From Flavobacterium algicola (GTDB lineage Bacteria > Bacteroidota > Bacteroidia > Flavobacteriales > Flavobacteriaceae): DNA of 64,000 bases. The notes under the pieces were generated by a model. The model searched no databases. It saw only the letters and a program-made list of their open reading frames with translations, and was not told the DNA's origin. Made by a program: the position numbers and the translations under genes. The stretch covers positions 372,001 through 436,000 of the forward strand of contig NZ_JAJTUT010000001.1 of NCBI RefSeq assembly GCF_022399565.1. The letters are read 5' to 3'. Numbering within the stretch: the first letter of the stretch is position 1; the number at the start of each line of letters is the position of its first letter. Shown piece by piece: positions 35,589-43,951 of this stretch.

Positions 35589-37730
35589 TTATCTATTAAA
35601 GCCCATCGCTACACCACCATCAACATTAAGTGCATTTCCTGTTGATTTACTTAGTAAACCTCCAACAAAAGCAAAACAAGCATTGGCAATATCATCTGGT
35701 AAAATAATTTCATTTAATAAAGTACGTTTGGCATAATAGGCTGGCAATTCAGCAACAGTGATACCGTATGCTTTTGCGCGACCTTCAGCCCATCCTCCTG
35801 ACCAAATATTAGAATCAGAAATAACAGCATCGGGATTCACTGTATTCACTCTAATTTTATCTGCTCCAACTTCTGCTGCCATCAATCGTGTTAAATGTGC
35901 TTGAGCAGCTTTTGCAGATCCGTAGCCTGCATTATTAGGCCCTGCAACTACAGCATTTTTAGATACAATATTCAAAATATCTCCGCCGAATCCTTGTTTA
36001 CGCATTACCTCTATCCCAGCTTTCGACACAATAAATTGTCCTTTTACTAGTATGTCATATAACCTGTCCCACTCTTCTAATGAATGTTCTGCAATTGACT
36101 TTGAGATGCTAATTCCAGCATTATTTACGATTATATCAGCACCCCCAAAAGCAAGACATGCAGCATCGAGTGCCTTTGTAGTACTAGTAGCATCAGTAAC
36201 ATTTAGGATAGTGCTAGAAATAGCATCCTTACCAAACGTTTTTATAAAATCGGCTGTGGCGGTTGCCAAACGTTCCTCATTAATATCATTGATGACAACA
36301 CAAGCTCCTTCTTCGGCAAATTTCTTGGCAATTGCCTTTCCAATTCCACCTGCCGAACCTGTAATTACGGCAATACGTCCCGATAAGGCCTTTGGCTTGG
36401 CCATACGTTGAAGTTTCGCTTCTTCTAGCAACCAGTATTCGATATCAAATGCTTCTTGGCGCGGTAATGAGGTATATTCTGAAACTGCCTCTGCCCCTTT
36501 CATCACATTTACCGCATTGATATAATATTCTGAAGCCAAACGCGCCATCGTTTTATCTTTGGCAAAAGTAAACATCCCCACTCCTGGATATAAAATCACC
36601 ACAGGATTTGGGTCACGCATTGCTGGTGAATTTGATTTTTTACAACTAGCATAATATTCGGTGTACATCACTCTATATGCTTCAAATGCAGCAGTTAGTT
36701 TTGCTTTTACAGCATCAACATCAGATACATCTTCATCTGGAGCCAGATCAATTACTAAAGGACTAATTTTTGTTCTTAAAAAATGATCCGGACATGAGGT
36801 TCCAAGAGGTGCTAATTTTGCTAAGTCATTTGAGTTTATAAACTCTAAAACTCTCGCGTCATCTGTATAATGGCCAATCATTTTGCGCTCAGATGAGCAA
36901 AAGCCTCTCAAAATAGGAGCAATTTTTGCCGCTTGAAATTTACGTGCAGTTTCATCTAAACTTTCTAGTTTCTGACCTCCAAAAACGGGACGCTTTTTAC
37001 CATAATTAGACTCTAAATAGGCCGCACATTTTTCTGTAACTTCCAGCGTATTTACATAGCTTTCATACGACGTAGCTCCCCAAGTAAATAGTCCATGAGA
37101 ACCTAACATGATACCTTTTAGTTTTTTCCCTTTTTCCTCTGCTTCTAGCAGACATGTTCTTAACTGAAGTCCAAGATCAAATCCAGGACGTTGCCATCCT
37201 ACCCATCCTATTTCGCCATCAAACAATTCCTCTGTTATTTTTGCACCATCTTTTGCTGCAGCTATTGCAATTGCAGCATCTGGGTGCAAGTGATCAATAT
37301 GAGCAAAAGGCAAAAAGCCATGTAAAGGTGTATCTATAGAGGGTGCTTTTGAAGCTAAATTAAAAATACAGTGATTGAACAATTCGACCATTTCATCTTC
37401 AAATTCAATACCTCGATACACATTTTCTAGATTGCGCAAACGTTCCAAGTATAAAGCAGCACAACCTGATTTTGTCAATGTCCCAATATCTCCACCAGAA
37501 CCTTTAATCCACATCACTTCTGTGTCAGCTCCAGTTAAAGGATCTTTGTCTGTGATTTTTACAGAAGTATTACCACCTCCATAGTTCGTTAATCTCAAAT
37601 CAGCCCCTAATAAGTTGGAACGATAGATGAAAAGTGCTACTTCATCTCCTGCAAATTCTGCAGCTTTGGCATCATCCCAAAGGTAGCTTACGTGTTTAAA
37701 AGTCATTGTATTGGATTTTGAATTTGACAT
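35589..37730 (-). CDS. rhaEW: Bifunctional rhamnulose-1-phosphate aldolase / lactaldehyde dehydrogenase (RhaE-RhaW type fusion)
   Basis: 713 residues. N-terminal class II aldolase/adducin domain (about 20-420): LTNYGGGNTSVKITD, metal-ligand HIDHLHPDAAIAIA and MLGSHGLFTWGA. C-terminal short-chain dehydrogenase (about 448-713): cofactor motif TGSAGGIG near 456, NNAGIS, catalytic Tyr near 601 in AGYGSAKAAQAHL, and ALNVDGGVAMGF. Known fusions of this kind cleave L-rhamnulose 1-phosphate to DHAP and L-lactaldehyde and oxidise the latter to L-lactate. A second Met at residue 9 is an alternative start. Follows rhaT by 36 bases in one transcript. Confidence 0.9.
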   Translation of the reverse strand: MSNSKSNTMTFKHVSYLWDDAKAAEFAGDEVALFIYRSNLLGADLRLTNYGGGNTSVKITDKDPLTGADTEVMWIKGSGGDIGTLTKSGCAALYLERLRNLENVYRGIEFEDEMVELFNHCIFNLASKAPSIDTPLHGFLPFAHIDHLHPDAAIAIAAAKDGAKITEELFDGEIGWVGWQRPGFDLGLQLRTCLLEAEEKGKKLKGIMLGSHGLFTWGATSYESYVNTLEVTEKCAAYLESNYGKKRPVFGGQKLESLDETARKFQAAKIAPILRGFCSSERKMIGHYTDDARVLEFINSNDLAKLAPLGTSCPDHFLRTKISPLVIDLAPDEDVSDVDAVKAKLTAAFEAYRVMYTEYYASCKKSNSPAMRDPNPVVILYPGVGMFTFAKDKTMARLASEYYINAVNVMKGAEAVSEYTSLPRQEAFDIEYWLLEEAKLQRMAKPKALSGRIAVITGSAGGIGKAIAKKFAEEGACVVINDINEERLATATADFIKTFGKDAISSTILNVTDATSTTKALDAACLAFGGADIIVNNAGISISKSIAEHSLEEWDRLYDILVKGQFIVSKAGIEVMRKQGFGGDILNIVSKNAVVAGPNNAGYGSAKAAQAHLTRLMAAEVGADKIRVNTVNPDAVISDSNIWSGGWAEGRAKAYGITVAELPAYYAKRTLLNEIILPDDIANACFAFVGGLLSKSTGNALNVDGGVAMGFNR

Positions 37731-37766
37731 ATTTTAAATTAAAATTAGTACTATGTGAAAATTATT

Positions 37767-38816
37767 TTATAGTGAATTACCGATTCCGACAAATACGATA
37801 GAAGCCAGTATTAAAATTATCCCGACAAGAAAAGTTCTAAAAGTTTTTTTCGAAACTCCCGACCATTCTTTTAAATAGAATCCCCAGAAATTTGCGGTCA
37901 AAATGATCGTTGCCATATGTAGAATCCATGAACTAGCACCATTTCCTAATTTACTTTCTCCCATTCCGTAAAAGAAGAATTGTAAAAACCATAATGTTCC
38001 AGCTAGGGCCGAAAAAAATATGTTTTTTCGAATAGGATTTTCTTTATCTGTATAGTCGGAAAATGTTTTGTTTTTAAAATTTAGATACATACAGTAAACA
38101 AAGTTAGTTGTAAGTCCACCCCATAGTAAAACAACATAAGTAACATTATTTTGAAACAAAGGGTTAGAACCAAGTAAAACAGCTTCCTCTGCCATAGGTT
38201 TTCCTGCTTCGATCCCATAATTAAAAAAGGAACTTAAAATTCCAGAAATCACAGCTATTATCAAACCTTTTACAAGATTAAAGTCCTTGTCTTTATCTTC
38301 ATGTCCTATAGCAAAATCCTTTTCTTTCATCATTCCAGCCTTTCCAGAAAATGCAATACCTACAAGACATACAAGAACGCCAAGCAAAACCAGTTGCCCT
38401 CCTGTATTAGAAAGCATATCTGTAAAACTGGTTTTTCCTGCTACAGGATAAAAGTTATAGTATATTGATGGTACAAGAGCACCAAAAGCCGAACAAAATC
38501 CTAGTGTAATAGAATTACCCAAAGACATTCCAAGATAGCGCACACCAAGGCCATATGTCAACCCACCAATTCCCCAAATTAATCCCATCAAAAAAGTAAA
38601 AGATTTTACAGAGAAAAGTGCAGTAGCTATGATTTCGGTAAAATTTGGAATCGTTAAGTAAGCAGCAATTGGCGGCACTATCAACCAAGAGAAAAAGCCT
38701 CCCACAATCCAATAGCTTTCCCAGGCCCAGCCTTTGACTTTTTTATAGGGCATATAAAAACTCCCAGAAGAAAAACCTCCTATAGAGTGAAAAATGAGAC
38801 CGATTAATGATTCCAT
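37767..38816 (-). CDS. rhaT: L-rhamnose/proton symporter RhaT
   Basis: 349 residues with about ten membrane helices. RhaT-type phrases: GFSSGSFYMPYKKVKGWAWE, GLTYGLGVRYLGMSLGNSIT, SGILSSFFNYGIEAGKP, WGGLTTNFVYCMYLNFKNK. The length matches E. coli RhaT (344). Imports L-rhamnose across the inner membrane. First gene of the rhaT-rhaEW transcript; an imperfect dyad lies 62 bases upstream of the start. Confidence 0.9.
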   Translation of the reverse strand: MESLIGLIFHSIGGFSSGSFYMPYKKVKGWAWESYWIVGGFFSWLIVPPIAAYLTIPNFTEIIATALFSVKSFTFLMGLIWGIGGLTYGLGVRYLGMSLGNSITLGFCSAFGALVPSIYYNFYPVAGKTSFTDMLSNTGGQLVLLGVLVCLVGIAFSGKAGMMKEKDFAIGHEDKDKDFNLVKGLIIAVISGILSSFFNYGIEAGKPMAEEAVLLGSNPLFQNNVTYVVLLWGGLTTNFVYCMYLNFKNKTFSDYTDKENPIRKNIFFSALAGTLWFLQFFFYGMGESKLGNGASSWILHMATIILTANFWGFYLKEWSGVSKKTFRTFLVGIILILASIVFVGIGNSL

Positions 38817-39136
38817 AAATTATAAAGTAATTGGTTAATTAGTTATAATTGTAAATAAAGGAAAAAGATTAAAAACAACTGTCCTATACAGTGCTTGTAA
38901 AAGAGCTATAATCTTTATTTTTATGTACAAATCAGCCTTTTCTACTGCCATTTTAGAATGACAATAACTGTAATGAGGAATGTAGTGGTGAAAAATTAAA
39001 TGCTTTCTTCATAATGCATTTAATTGGCGGGAGTTCCTTATATAACAAATAAGAATATAGGTCTCGTATGCCCCGATGAATGTTCTTTTTTTCGAAAAAG
39101 GTAAATAATAATATCTGCAGTTTTTGATGGTAACTG
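38817..39136. promoter_or_regulatory. Promoter region of rhaT with ACTGT-N5-ACAGT dyad
   Basis: 320 bases between the GntR stop and the rhaT start. A 5-bp dyad ACTGT-CCTAT-ACAGT sits at 38878-38892, a position suited to an operator for the neighbouring GntR regulator. No gene and no clear terminator for the regulator were found. Confidence 0.3.
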
Positions 39137-40168
39137 CTAGAGCGATCCTCGAAGTATCAGTCGAAAGGGATTTTCTATATGACCTTTATCTGTTTTTAAA
39201 ACTAAATTTGCTGCAGTCACGCCCATCTGCTTAAAATCAGTTGAGATAGTTGTGAGTCCGTTCATAATAAAACTTTTTAGCGGTGTTTCATTATATGAAA
39301 TCAATCCGACATCTTTACCTATCGTAAATTTAAGTTCGATTGTTTTGTCTAAAATTTTCACGAGATCCTCTTCCTTAAGATTGATGTAGACCTCACCTGC
39401 ATTCATAATTTCGTCATCAAGATTATGAATTATTTTAAAATTAAACGCATAATTAAAACAGAAATCTTCAAAACCTGTAGCAATTTCTTTAGGGAAATAA
39501 CTATCCGCTGGGAAAACCAACTTCAATGTATGGTACTTTGTCAATTGTTCCAATGCCTCAGTTAAAGCGTTTGAGATGTCTTGTTCAAAATTTTCGTATA
39601 CGGCGGCATAATCCCCTGTGACTCCACTAATTTTCTTACCTACCAAAACTAATTTTTCTTTTGGTATTTGGTCAATCAACAATTGATAGCCATCTGCCTT
39701 TTCGACAAAATGGGGGATAATCACGTAATGGGTGTAATCTGTCTTTTGCTGGTTTAAAAGTTTTTTAAACAGTGCATAATCATTATTGTAAATATAAAAA
39801 TCGATAGCTGCTTTATCTCCTAATGTTGCTACAAACGAATCGTAAACCAGCTTTTTGTGGGCACTTAATTTATTGAACATTAAGAAAATTTTTAATTCTT
39901 GAGCTACTTCCGAATTGGCTATAAAATATCCCTTGCCGTGATACGCTTCAAGAATTCCCATTTTCCGAAGTATATTGTACCCTTTCTCAATTGTAACACG
40001 CGAAATCTCATATTGAAAACTTAATTCATTAATCGAAGGCATCGCGTCCCCTTTTTTGAGAACTCCTTGTTTTACGGCATTCAGTACTGCATTTACCAAT
40101 TGTTGGTATTTGGGAGTTGCTGAAAACTCATCGATAGTAAGACTTGTTATTCTGGTTGGCTTCTTCAT
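39137..40168 (-). CDS. GntR-type transcriptional regulator with LacI-like sugar-binding domain
   Basis: 343 residues. Residues 1-85: GntR winged helix (KYQQLVNAVLNAVKQGVLKK, GDAMPSINELSFQYEISRVT, GYNILRKMGILEAYHGKGYF). Residues about 95-343: a periplasmic-binding-protein-like fold (THYVIIPHFVEKADGYQLLI, VLVGKKISGVTGDYAAVYEN, VGLISYNETPLKSFIMNGLT), closing LacI-fashion with NPFRLILRGSL. This GntR/LacI hybrid commonly controls sugar catabolism in Bacteroidota. Placed between the esterase and rhaT, it probably senses rhamnose or an intermediate and controls the locus. A 16-bp palindrome lies 16 bases upstream of its start. Confidence 0.85.
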   Translation of the reverse strand: MKKPTRITSLTIDEFSATPKYQQLVNAVLNAVKQGVLKKGDAMPSINELSFQYEISRVTIEKGYNILRKMGILEAYHGKGYFIANSEVAQELKIFLMFNKLSAHKKLVYDSFVATLGDKAAIDFYIYNNDYALFKKLLNQQKTDYTHYVIIPHFVEKADGYQLLIDQIPKEKLVLVGKKISGVTGDYAAVYENFEQDISNALTEALEQLTKYHTLKLVFPADSYFPKEIATGFEDFCFNYAFNFKIIHNLDDEIMNAGEVYINLKEEDLVKILDKTIELKFTIGKDVGLISYNETPLKSFIMNGLTTISTDFKQMGVTAANLVLKTDKGHIENPFRLILRGSL

Positions 40169-40183
40169 TGATTTATAAAAGTA

Positions 40184-40199
40184 ATGATTTTAAAATCAT
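40184..40199. promoter_or_regulatory. 16-bp perfect palindrome before the GntR gene
   Basis: ATGATTTTAAAATCAT is fully self-complementary and lies 16 bases before the start codon at 40168, where a bound protein would block expression. Autoregulation by the GntR product is the simplest reading. A T-rich partial version (ATGATTTTATAA) occurs just before the rhamnulokinase start at 34107. Confidence 0.4.
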
Positions 40200-40236
40200 C
40201 CTCTATTGTTTAGCATTATAAGATATAAGATTTAAA

Positions 40237-41103
40237 TTATTTAGATGGAATAGTCGGTTTTCCTGAAATATAACCATGCTTTTTTAAAAATAAATCAGAT
40301 TCATAAAGTGTAAAATTAAGGTACATATCATTTCCCTTTTTACTAAAAAAAACACCATTAAAGAAACCGTGGCCTTGTCCCTCGACAGCGATAAGCATGC
40401 AGTCATTATCAGCCTCTTTCATTAGCTTGGTAAAACGAACTGCATTCTCAAACGGAACTGTTTTATCCTCTGTACCATGAAATAGTAAAAATGGAGGTGC
40501 GTTTTTCTTAATTTTATGGCAGGGCGAAATCGCTGTCTCTCTGCCCGCAACTTTTTTGGATCCGTATCCTTTTATGGTGGTATCTAGTACTGGATTGTAA
40601 GCTATTAAAATATTAGGAATTGAGCTAATGGAATGATCTTCGGTAGCATTTTCATAACCTTCTATGAGTGCTGTGCATAAAGCAATGTGACCTCCTGCAG
40701 ATCCTCCTGCAGCAATTATTTTGTCAGGGTCGATGTTCAATTCTGCGGCATGTTCCCTCACCCATCGTATCGCAGATTTGCCATCTTCGACACACTCAAA
40801 AGGAGTGGTATTGTGCACACTTGCAATTCTATATTCTGCAGCAAATGCAGTAATACCACGAGATGCAAAATAGGCACTTTGTTGATAAAACTGACTTGGA
40901 TTCCCACCTGTCCATCCACCTCCAAAGAAGAAAACAATTGCTGCGGTAGGCTTTTTTGAAAGTTTTGGTTCGAAAGTATGAAGGTATAAGCTATCACCAT
41001 TTACCACTTTGTAAAGTACTTTTCTATCGGGAACAAATTCCTGACTCGTAGCATTGCAAAAGGAAAAAATACAAAGAAGAACTATAGCTATTAATTGTTT
41101 CAT
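40237..41103 (-). CDS. Secreted alpha/beta hydrolase (carbohydrate-esterase-like)
   Basis: 288 residues. Signal peptide MKQLIAIVLLCIFSFCNATS, so periplasmic or secreted. Oxyanion-hole region AIVFFFGGGWTGGNP (family HGGG with the His replaced by Phe), nucleophile elbow AAGGSAGGHIAL (Ser), acid LFHGTEDKTVPFENA (Asp) and catalytic His in EGQGHGFF: an intact triad. This resembles acetyl-esterases of the BD-FAE type that deacetylate plant or algal glycans. Same strand as the rhamnose locus and 68 bases before the regulator, so it may deacylate rhamnose-containing polymers; substrate inferred only. Confidence 0.75.
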   Translation of the reverse strand: MKQLIAIVLLCIFSFCNATSQEFVPDRKVLYKVVNGDSLYLHTFEPKLSKKPTAAIVFFFGGGWTGGNPSQFYQQSAYFASRGITAFAAEYRIASVHNTTPFECVEDGKSAIRWVREHAAELNIDPDKIIAAGGSAGGHIALCTALIEGYENATEDHSISSIPNILIAYNPVLDTTIKGYGSKKVAGRETAISPCHKIKKNAPPFLLFHGTEDKTVPFENAVRFTKLMKEADNDCMLIAVEGQGHGFFNGVFFSKKGNDMYLNFTLYESDLFLKKHGYISGKPTIPSK

Positions 41104-41299
41104 AAGGAATTTAGTTGCGAGTATAAATATTGACTTTCAAAAAATAAAGTTATATTTTCACTATTTAGCAAATGCTAGAATTATAAAAATAATACATTTT
41201 CTAATCGCATCCTATAATTTGGCTTTGAATAGCTTTTGACCAACATTGTCCTAGTTAAAACACACAATAAAAATTCTTAGTAAAATGAACGCCTAAATA

Positions 41300-42664
41300 T
41301 TATTCCGTAGCCAAACGATCTTGATCAAGTTGATCAGACAAACGTTTTTCAATAATAGGAACTATCAATGTTTTACGAGGATTCATTTTTACAAAAGGAA
41401 ACAATTCGAGCTCTCCTTTCATTAAATCTTCTCTACTCGCATGCTTATTGGTACCTATAAGGGGCTCAGCCTTCGTATCGAATAAATGCTGTTCCTTATC
41501 AGCACTTAATTGAATTTTACTTTGAATGACACCTTCGTTAAGTAATTTCAAAAACCCACCTTTTAATTCAATTTCTTTAAAAAGAACGAGGGCCTTGTCT
41601 GCAAGTTGTTGAGTTAAGCTTTCTATATAGTAACTTCCATCAGCCGGATTTTTGACTTTGCCAAAATGACTTTCCTCTTTTAAAATTAATAACTGATTAC
41701 GGGCTATTCTATCTCCAAATTCATTGTCCTTATGGTAAATGGAGTCATAAGAAAGATTTGAAATACTATCTGCTCCACCTACAATAGCTGACATACATTC
41801 TGTTGTAGTACGCAACATATTGATATGGTATCCATAAATTGTTTTATTGCGTTTTGTAGGAGTAACTAATAAATGGCAATCTTGATTATGATCGTATTCT
41901 CTTGATAATGTTTGAAATAAAATTCGAAAAGCACGCAATTTGGCTATTTCAAAAAAGTAGTTTGTGCCTACCGCTATTTCGAAAACAATTTTAGAATTTA
42001 TTGAAGGTATTCTATTGAAATACTCATTTACATGAGCCAAACCATAGGTCAGCTGCTGCACCATATTTGCACCTGCATTTTGGTACAAACTCATATCTAC
42101 GCTAATGTATGAGCTCTTTGTTAGTTTTTTCGACACTGCAATTAAGCTATCAAAATTAGTTTTTTCTGAGGTTGAAAACCAATTTCCATCTCCAGCCAAT
42201 TTTCCAATTGGATCTAGATTATAATAAATACTAACGTCTTTATCTTGAGTATAAATTTCAATTTTTTCAATAATTAAACTCGATAAGAAACCAAAATTAA
42301 AATAGATTGTCAAACCATCTAGTGGCAGACTATCTAGTAACTCTATAATAGCTATTGATTCGTTCTCTATTGTAAAGCGCAAACTGGTAGCGCCACGTTT
42401 TAAACTATCCAAAGCACGTTCTATCGACTTACTAACATCGTAGACAAAAATATTTTGACAAATCGAAAATTCATTCTCTGGACTGTTAACCGTATATTTA
42501 TTTAACAAACTATCCTGATGATAAAAAGGTTTTACCTTAATATCTTCTGGTGAATTCCAAATCATAGTTTCATTATAATCTGCTCCATCCAGTTCAAACT
42601 GAATTTTCTGCTTCCATAATTTGGAAGATACCGGATCAAATTCGTCAAAGAGTGGGATTTTCAT
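41300..42664 (-). CDS. mutA: Methylmalonyl-CoA mutase small (beta) subunit
   Basis: 454 residues from MKIPLFDEFDPVSSKLWKQ (an upstream Met at 42685 adds seven residues). Typical phrases: KIQFELDGADYNETMIWNSP, VKPFYHQDSL, ATSLRFTI, ADMSLYQNAGANMVQQL-like VDMSLYQNAGANMVQQLTYG, TTECMSAIVGGADSISNLSY, NPADGSYYIESLTQQLADKA. The small subunit is a non-catalytic TIM-barrel partner of the cobalamin-binding large subunit in succinyl-CoA/methylmalonyl-CoA interconversion. It follows the DivIC and udk genes as in other Flavobacteria, but the large-subunit gene that normally comes next is absent; an esterase and the rhamnose locus stand there instead. Confidence 0.85.
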   Translation of the reverse strand: MKIPLFDEFDPVSSKLWKQKIQFELDGADYNETMIWNSPEDIKVKPFYHQDSLLNKYTVNSPENEFSICQNIFVYDVSKSIERALDSLKRGATSLRFTIENESIAIIELLDSLPLDGLTIYFNFGFLSSLIIEKIEIYTQDKDVSIYYNLDPIGKLAGDGNWFSTSEKTNFDSLIAVSKKLTKSSYISVDMSLYQNAGANMVQQLTYGLAHVNEYFNRIPSINSKIVFEIAVGTNYFFEIAKLRAFRILFQTLSREYDHNQDCHLLVTPTKRNKTIYGYHINMLRTTTECMSAIVGGADSISNLSYDSIYHKDNEFGDRIARNQLLILKEESHFGKVKNPADGSYYIESLTQQLADKALVLFKEIELKGGFLKLLNEGVIQSKIQLSADKEQHLFDTKAEPLIGTNKHASREDLMKGELELFPFVKMNPRKTLIVPIIEKRLSDQLDQDRLATE

Positions 42665-42796
42665 TATGCGTGATTTTCGATTCAAAGTAACACATTGACT
42701 TTAAAACAATTTTAATGTAGTAAGGTAAATAAATAATAAGGATTAAATAATAAAATCGAAAATTACATTGCGAAGATCAATTCTATAAATTAAAAT

Positions 42797-43129
42797 TTAG
42801 TCTTTTTCACTATTGGCAATACTGTCCTCTTCAAATTCGATAATAAATATATCTTCATTCTCCTTTTTCATGAAATATTTTTCACGAGCATATTTTTCAA
42901 TTTGTTCAGGATTTTTCAACTGTTTAATTTGATTTTCATCCTTCAAGATTTCTTCTTGATAATAGGTCTTATTTTCTTCTAATTCACTTATTTGATTATC
43001 TAGTAATCGATGATCAAAATAAGAATAATTGTCGAGAAAAATCATCCATGATCCAAAGAACAACAACACCCACATGTACTTGTTAATTATAAGCTTAAAC
43101 CAGGATTTGTCTTTATAGGGATTCTTCAT
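42797..43129 (-). CDS. Septum formation initiator family protein (DivIC/FtsB-like)
   Basis: 110 residues: short cytoplasmic start, one membrane helix (YMWVLLFFGSWMIFLDNYSY), then a coiled coil (LDNQISELEENKTYYQEEIL) and the family motif NPEQIEKYAREKYFMKKENE. This is the bitopic division protein that joins FtsL and FtsQ at the septum. Sits between udk (87 bases upstream) and mutA, the usual Flavobacterium order. Confidence 0.9.
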   Translation of the reverse strand: MKNPYKDKSWFKLIINKYMWVLLFFGSWMIFLDNYSYFDHRLLDNQISELEENKTYYQEEILKDENQIKQLKNPEQIEKYAREKYFMKKENEDIFIIEFEEDSIANSEKD

Positions 43130-43216
43130 TATAATAATTTTAAGTAGAGAAAAACAGTTGAAATTAAAAAATCTATAGTAGGTACGAACCGTCTTGAAGC
43201 TCTAAAATTACAATAA

Positions 43217-43825
43217 TTAAAGTAACCTTTGATTAATCAACGCACGAACCACATCAATTGCTACACTGTTGTGTGTGTCATTTGGAATTATTATATCTGC
43301 AAATGCTTTAGTTGGTTCAATAAATTGCTGGTGCATTGGTTTTAATGTGTTTTGATAACGACTCAAAACTTCATTCATATCTCTACCTCTTTCAGCAATA
43401 TCTCGCTTCAATCGTCTGATCAATCGTTCGTCTGAATCTGCATGAACAAATATTTTCACATCAAACAAATCACGAAGTTCTGGATTGGTAAAAATTAAAA
43501 TACCCTCTACAATTAAAACTTTTCTTGGATGTGTACTGATATAATCATCTGTTCTATTGTGCGTAACAAATGAATAAATAGGTTGATTAATTGTTTCTCC
43601 TGATTTTAAACTTTTTAAATGACCTACCAACAATTCAAAATCAATTGCTCTTGGATGATCAAAGTTTATTGCTGCACGCTCTTCATAACTTAAATGGTGA
43701 TTATCGTTATAATAGGAATCTTGTGAAAGAATACCAACCTCTGTTTCAGGAAATTGATTCACGATTAAATTTACTACAGTAGTTTTTCCACTTCCTGTTC
43801 CTCCGGCAATACCTATAATTAGCAT
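43217..43825 (-). CDS. udk: Uridine kinase
   Basis: 202 residues from MLIIGIAGGTGSGKTTVVN (an upstream Met adds ten residues). P-loop GGTGSGKT at 8-15, LSQDSYYNDNHHLSYEERAA, NFDHPRAIDFELLVGHL, VLIVEGILIF and RRLKRDIAERGRDMNEVLSR are the uridine/cytidine kinase signatures. Salvages uridine and cytidine to UMP/CMP with ATP or GTP. CAAAAGTA at 43853-43860 reads TACTTTTG on the minus strand, an exact -7 box just upstream. Confidence 0.95.
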   Translation of the reverse strand: MLIIGIAGGTGSGKTTVVNLIVNQFPETEVGILSQDSYYNDNHHLSYEERAAINFDHPRAIDFELLVGHLKSLKSGETINQPIYSFVTHNRTDDYISTHPRKVLIVEGILIFTNPELRDLFDVKIFVHADSDERLIRRLKRDIAERGRDMNEVLSRYQNTLKPMHQQFIEPTKAFADIIIPNDTHNSVAIDVVRALINQRLL

Positions 43826-43852
43826 AATATATTTTTTTCTTGTAATAAAATA

Positions 43853-43860
43853 CAAAAGTA
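43853..43860 (-). promoter_or_regulatory. udk: Candidate -7 box of udk
   Basis: TACTTTTG on the minus strand fits TAnnTTTG exactly and lies 28 bases before the start codon, giving a leader of about 20 bases. No good -33 TTTG; candidate only. Confidence 0.35.
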
Positions 43861-43951
43861 GGAATTAAAACTAATGGAGTTTTAGTTTTGGGATAAATAT
43901 ATTAACATGATGATCTTTCTGCTACTTTTTCAAATCGTAGAGCGAATATAG

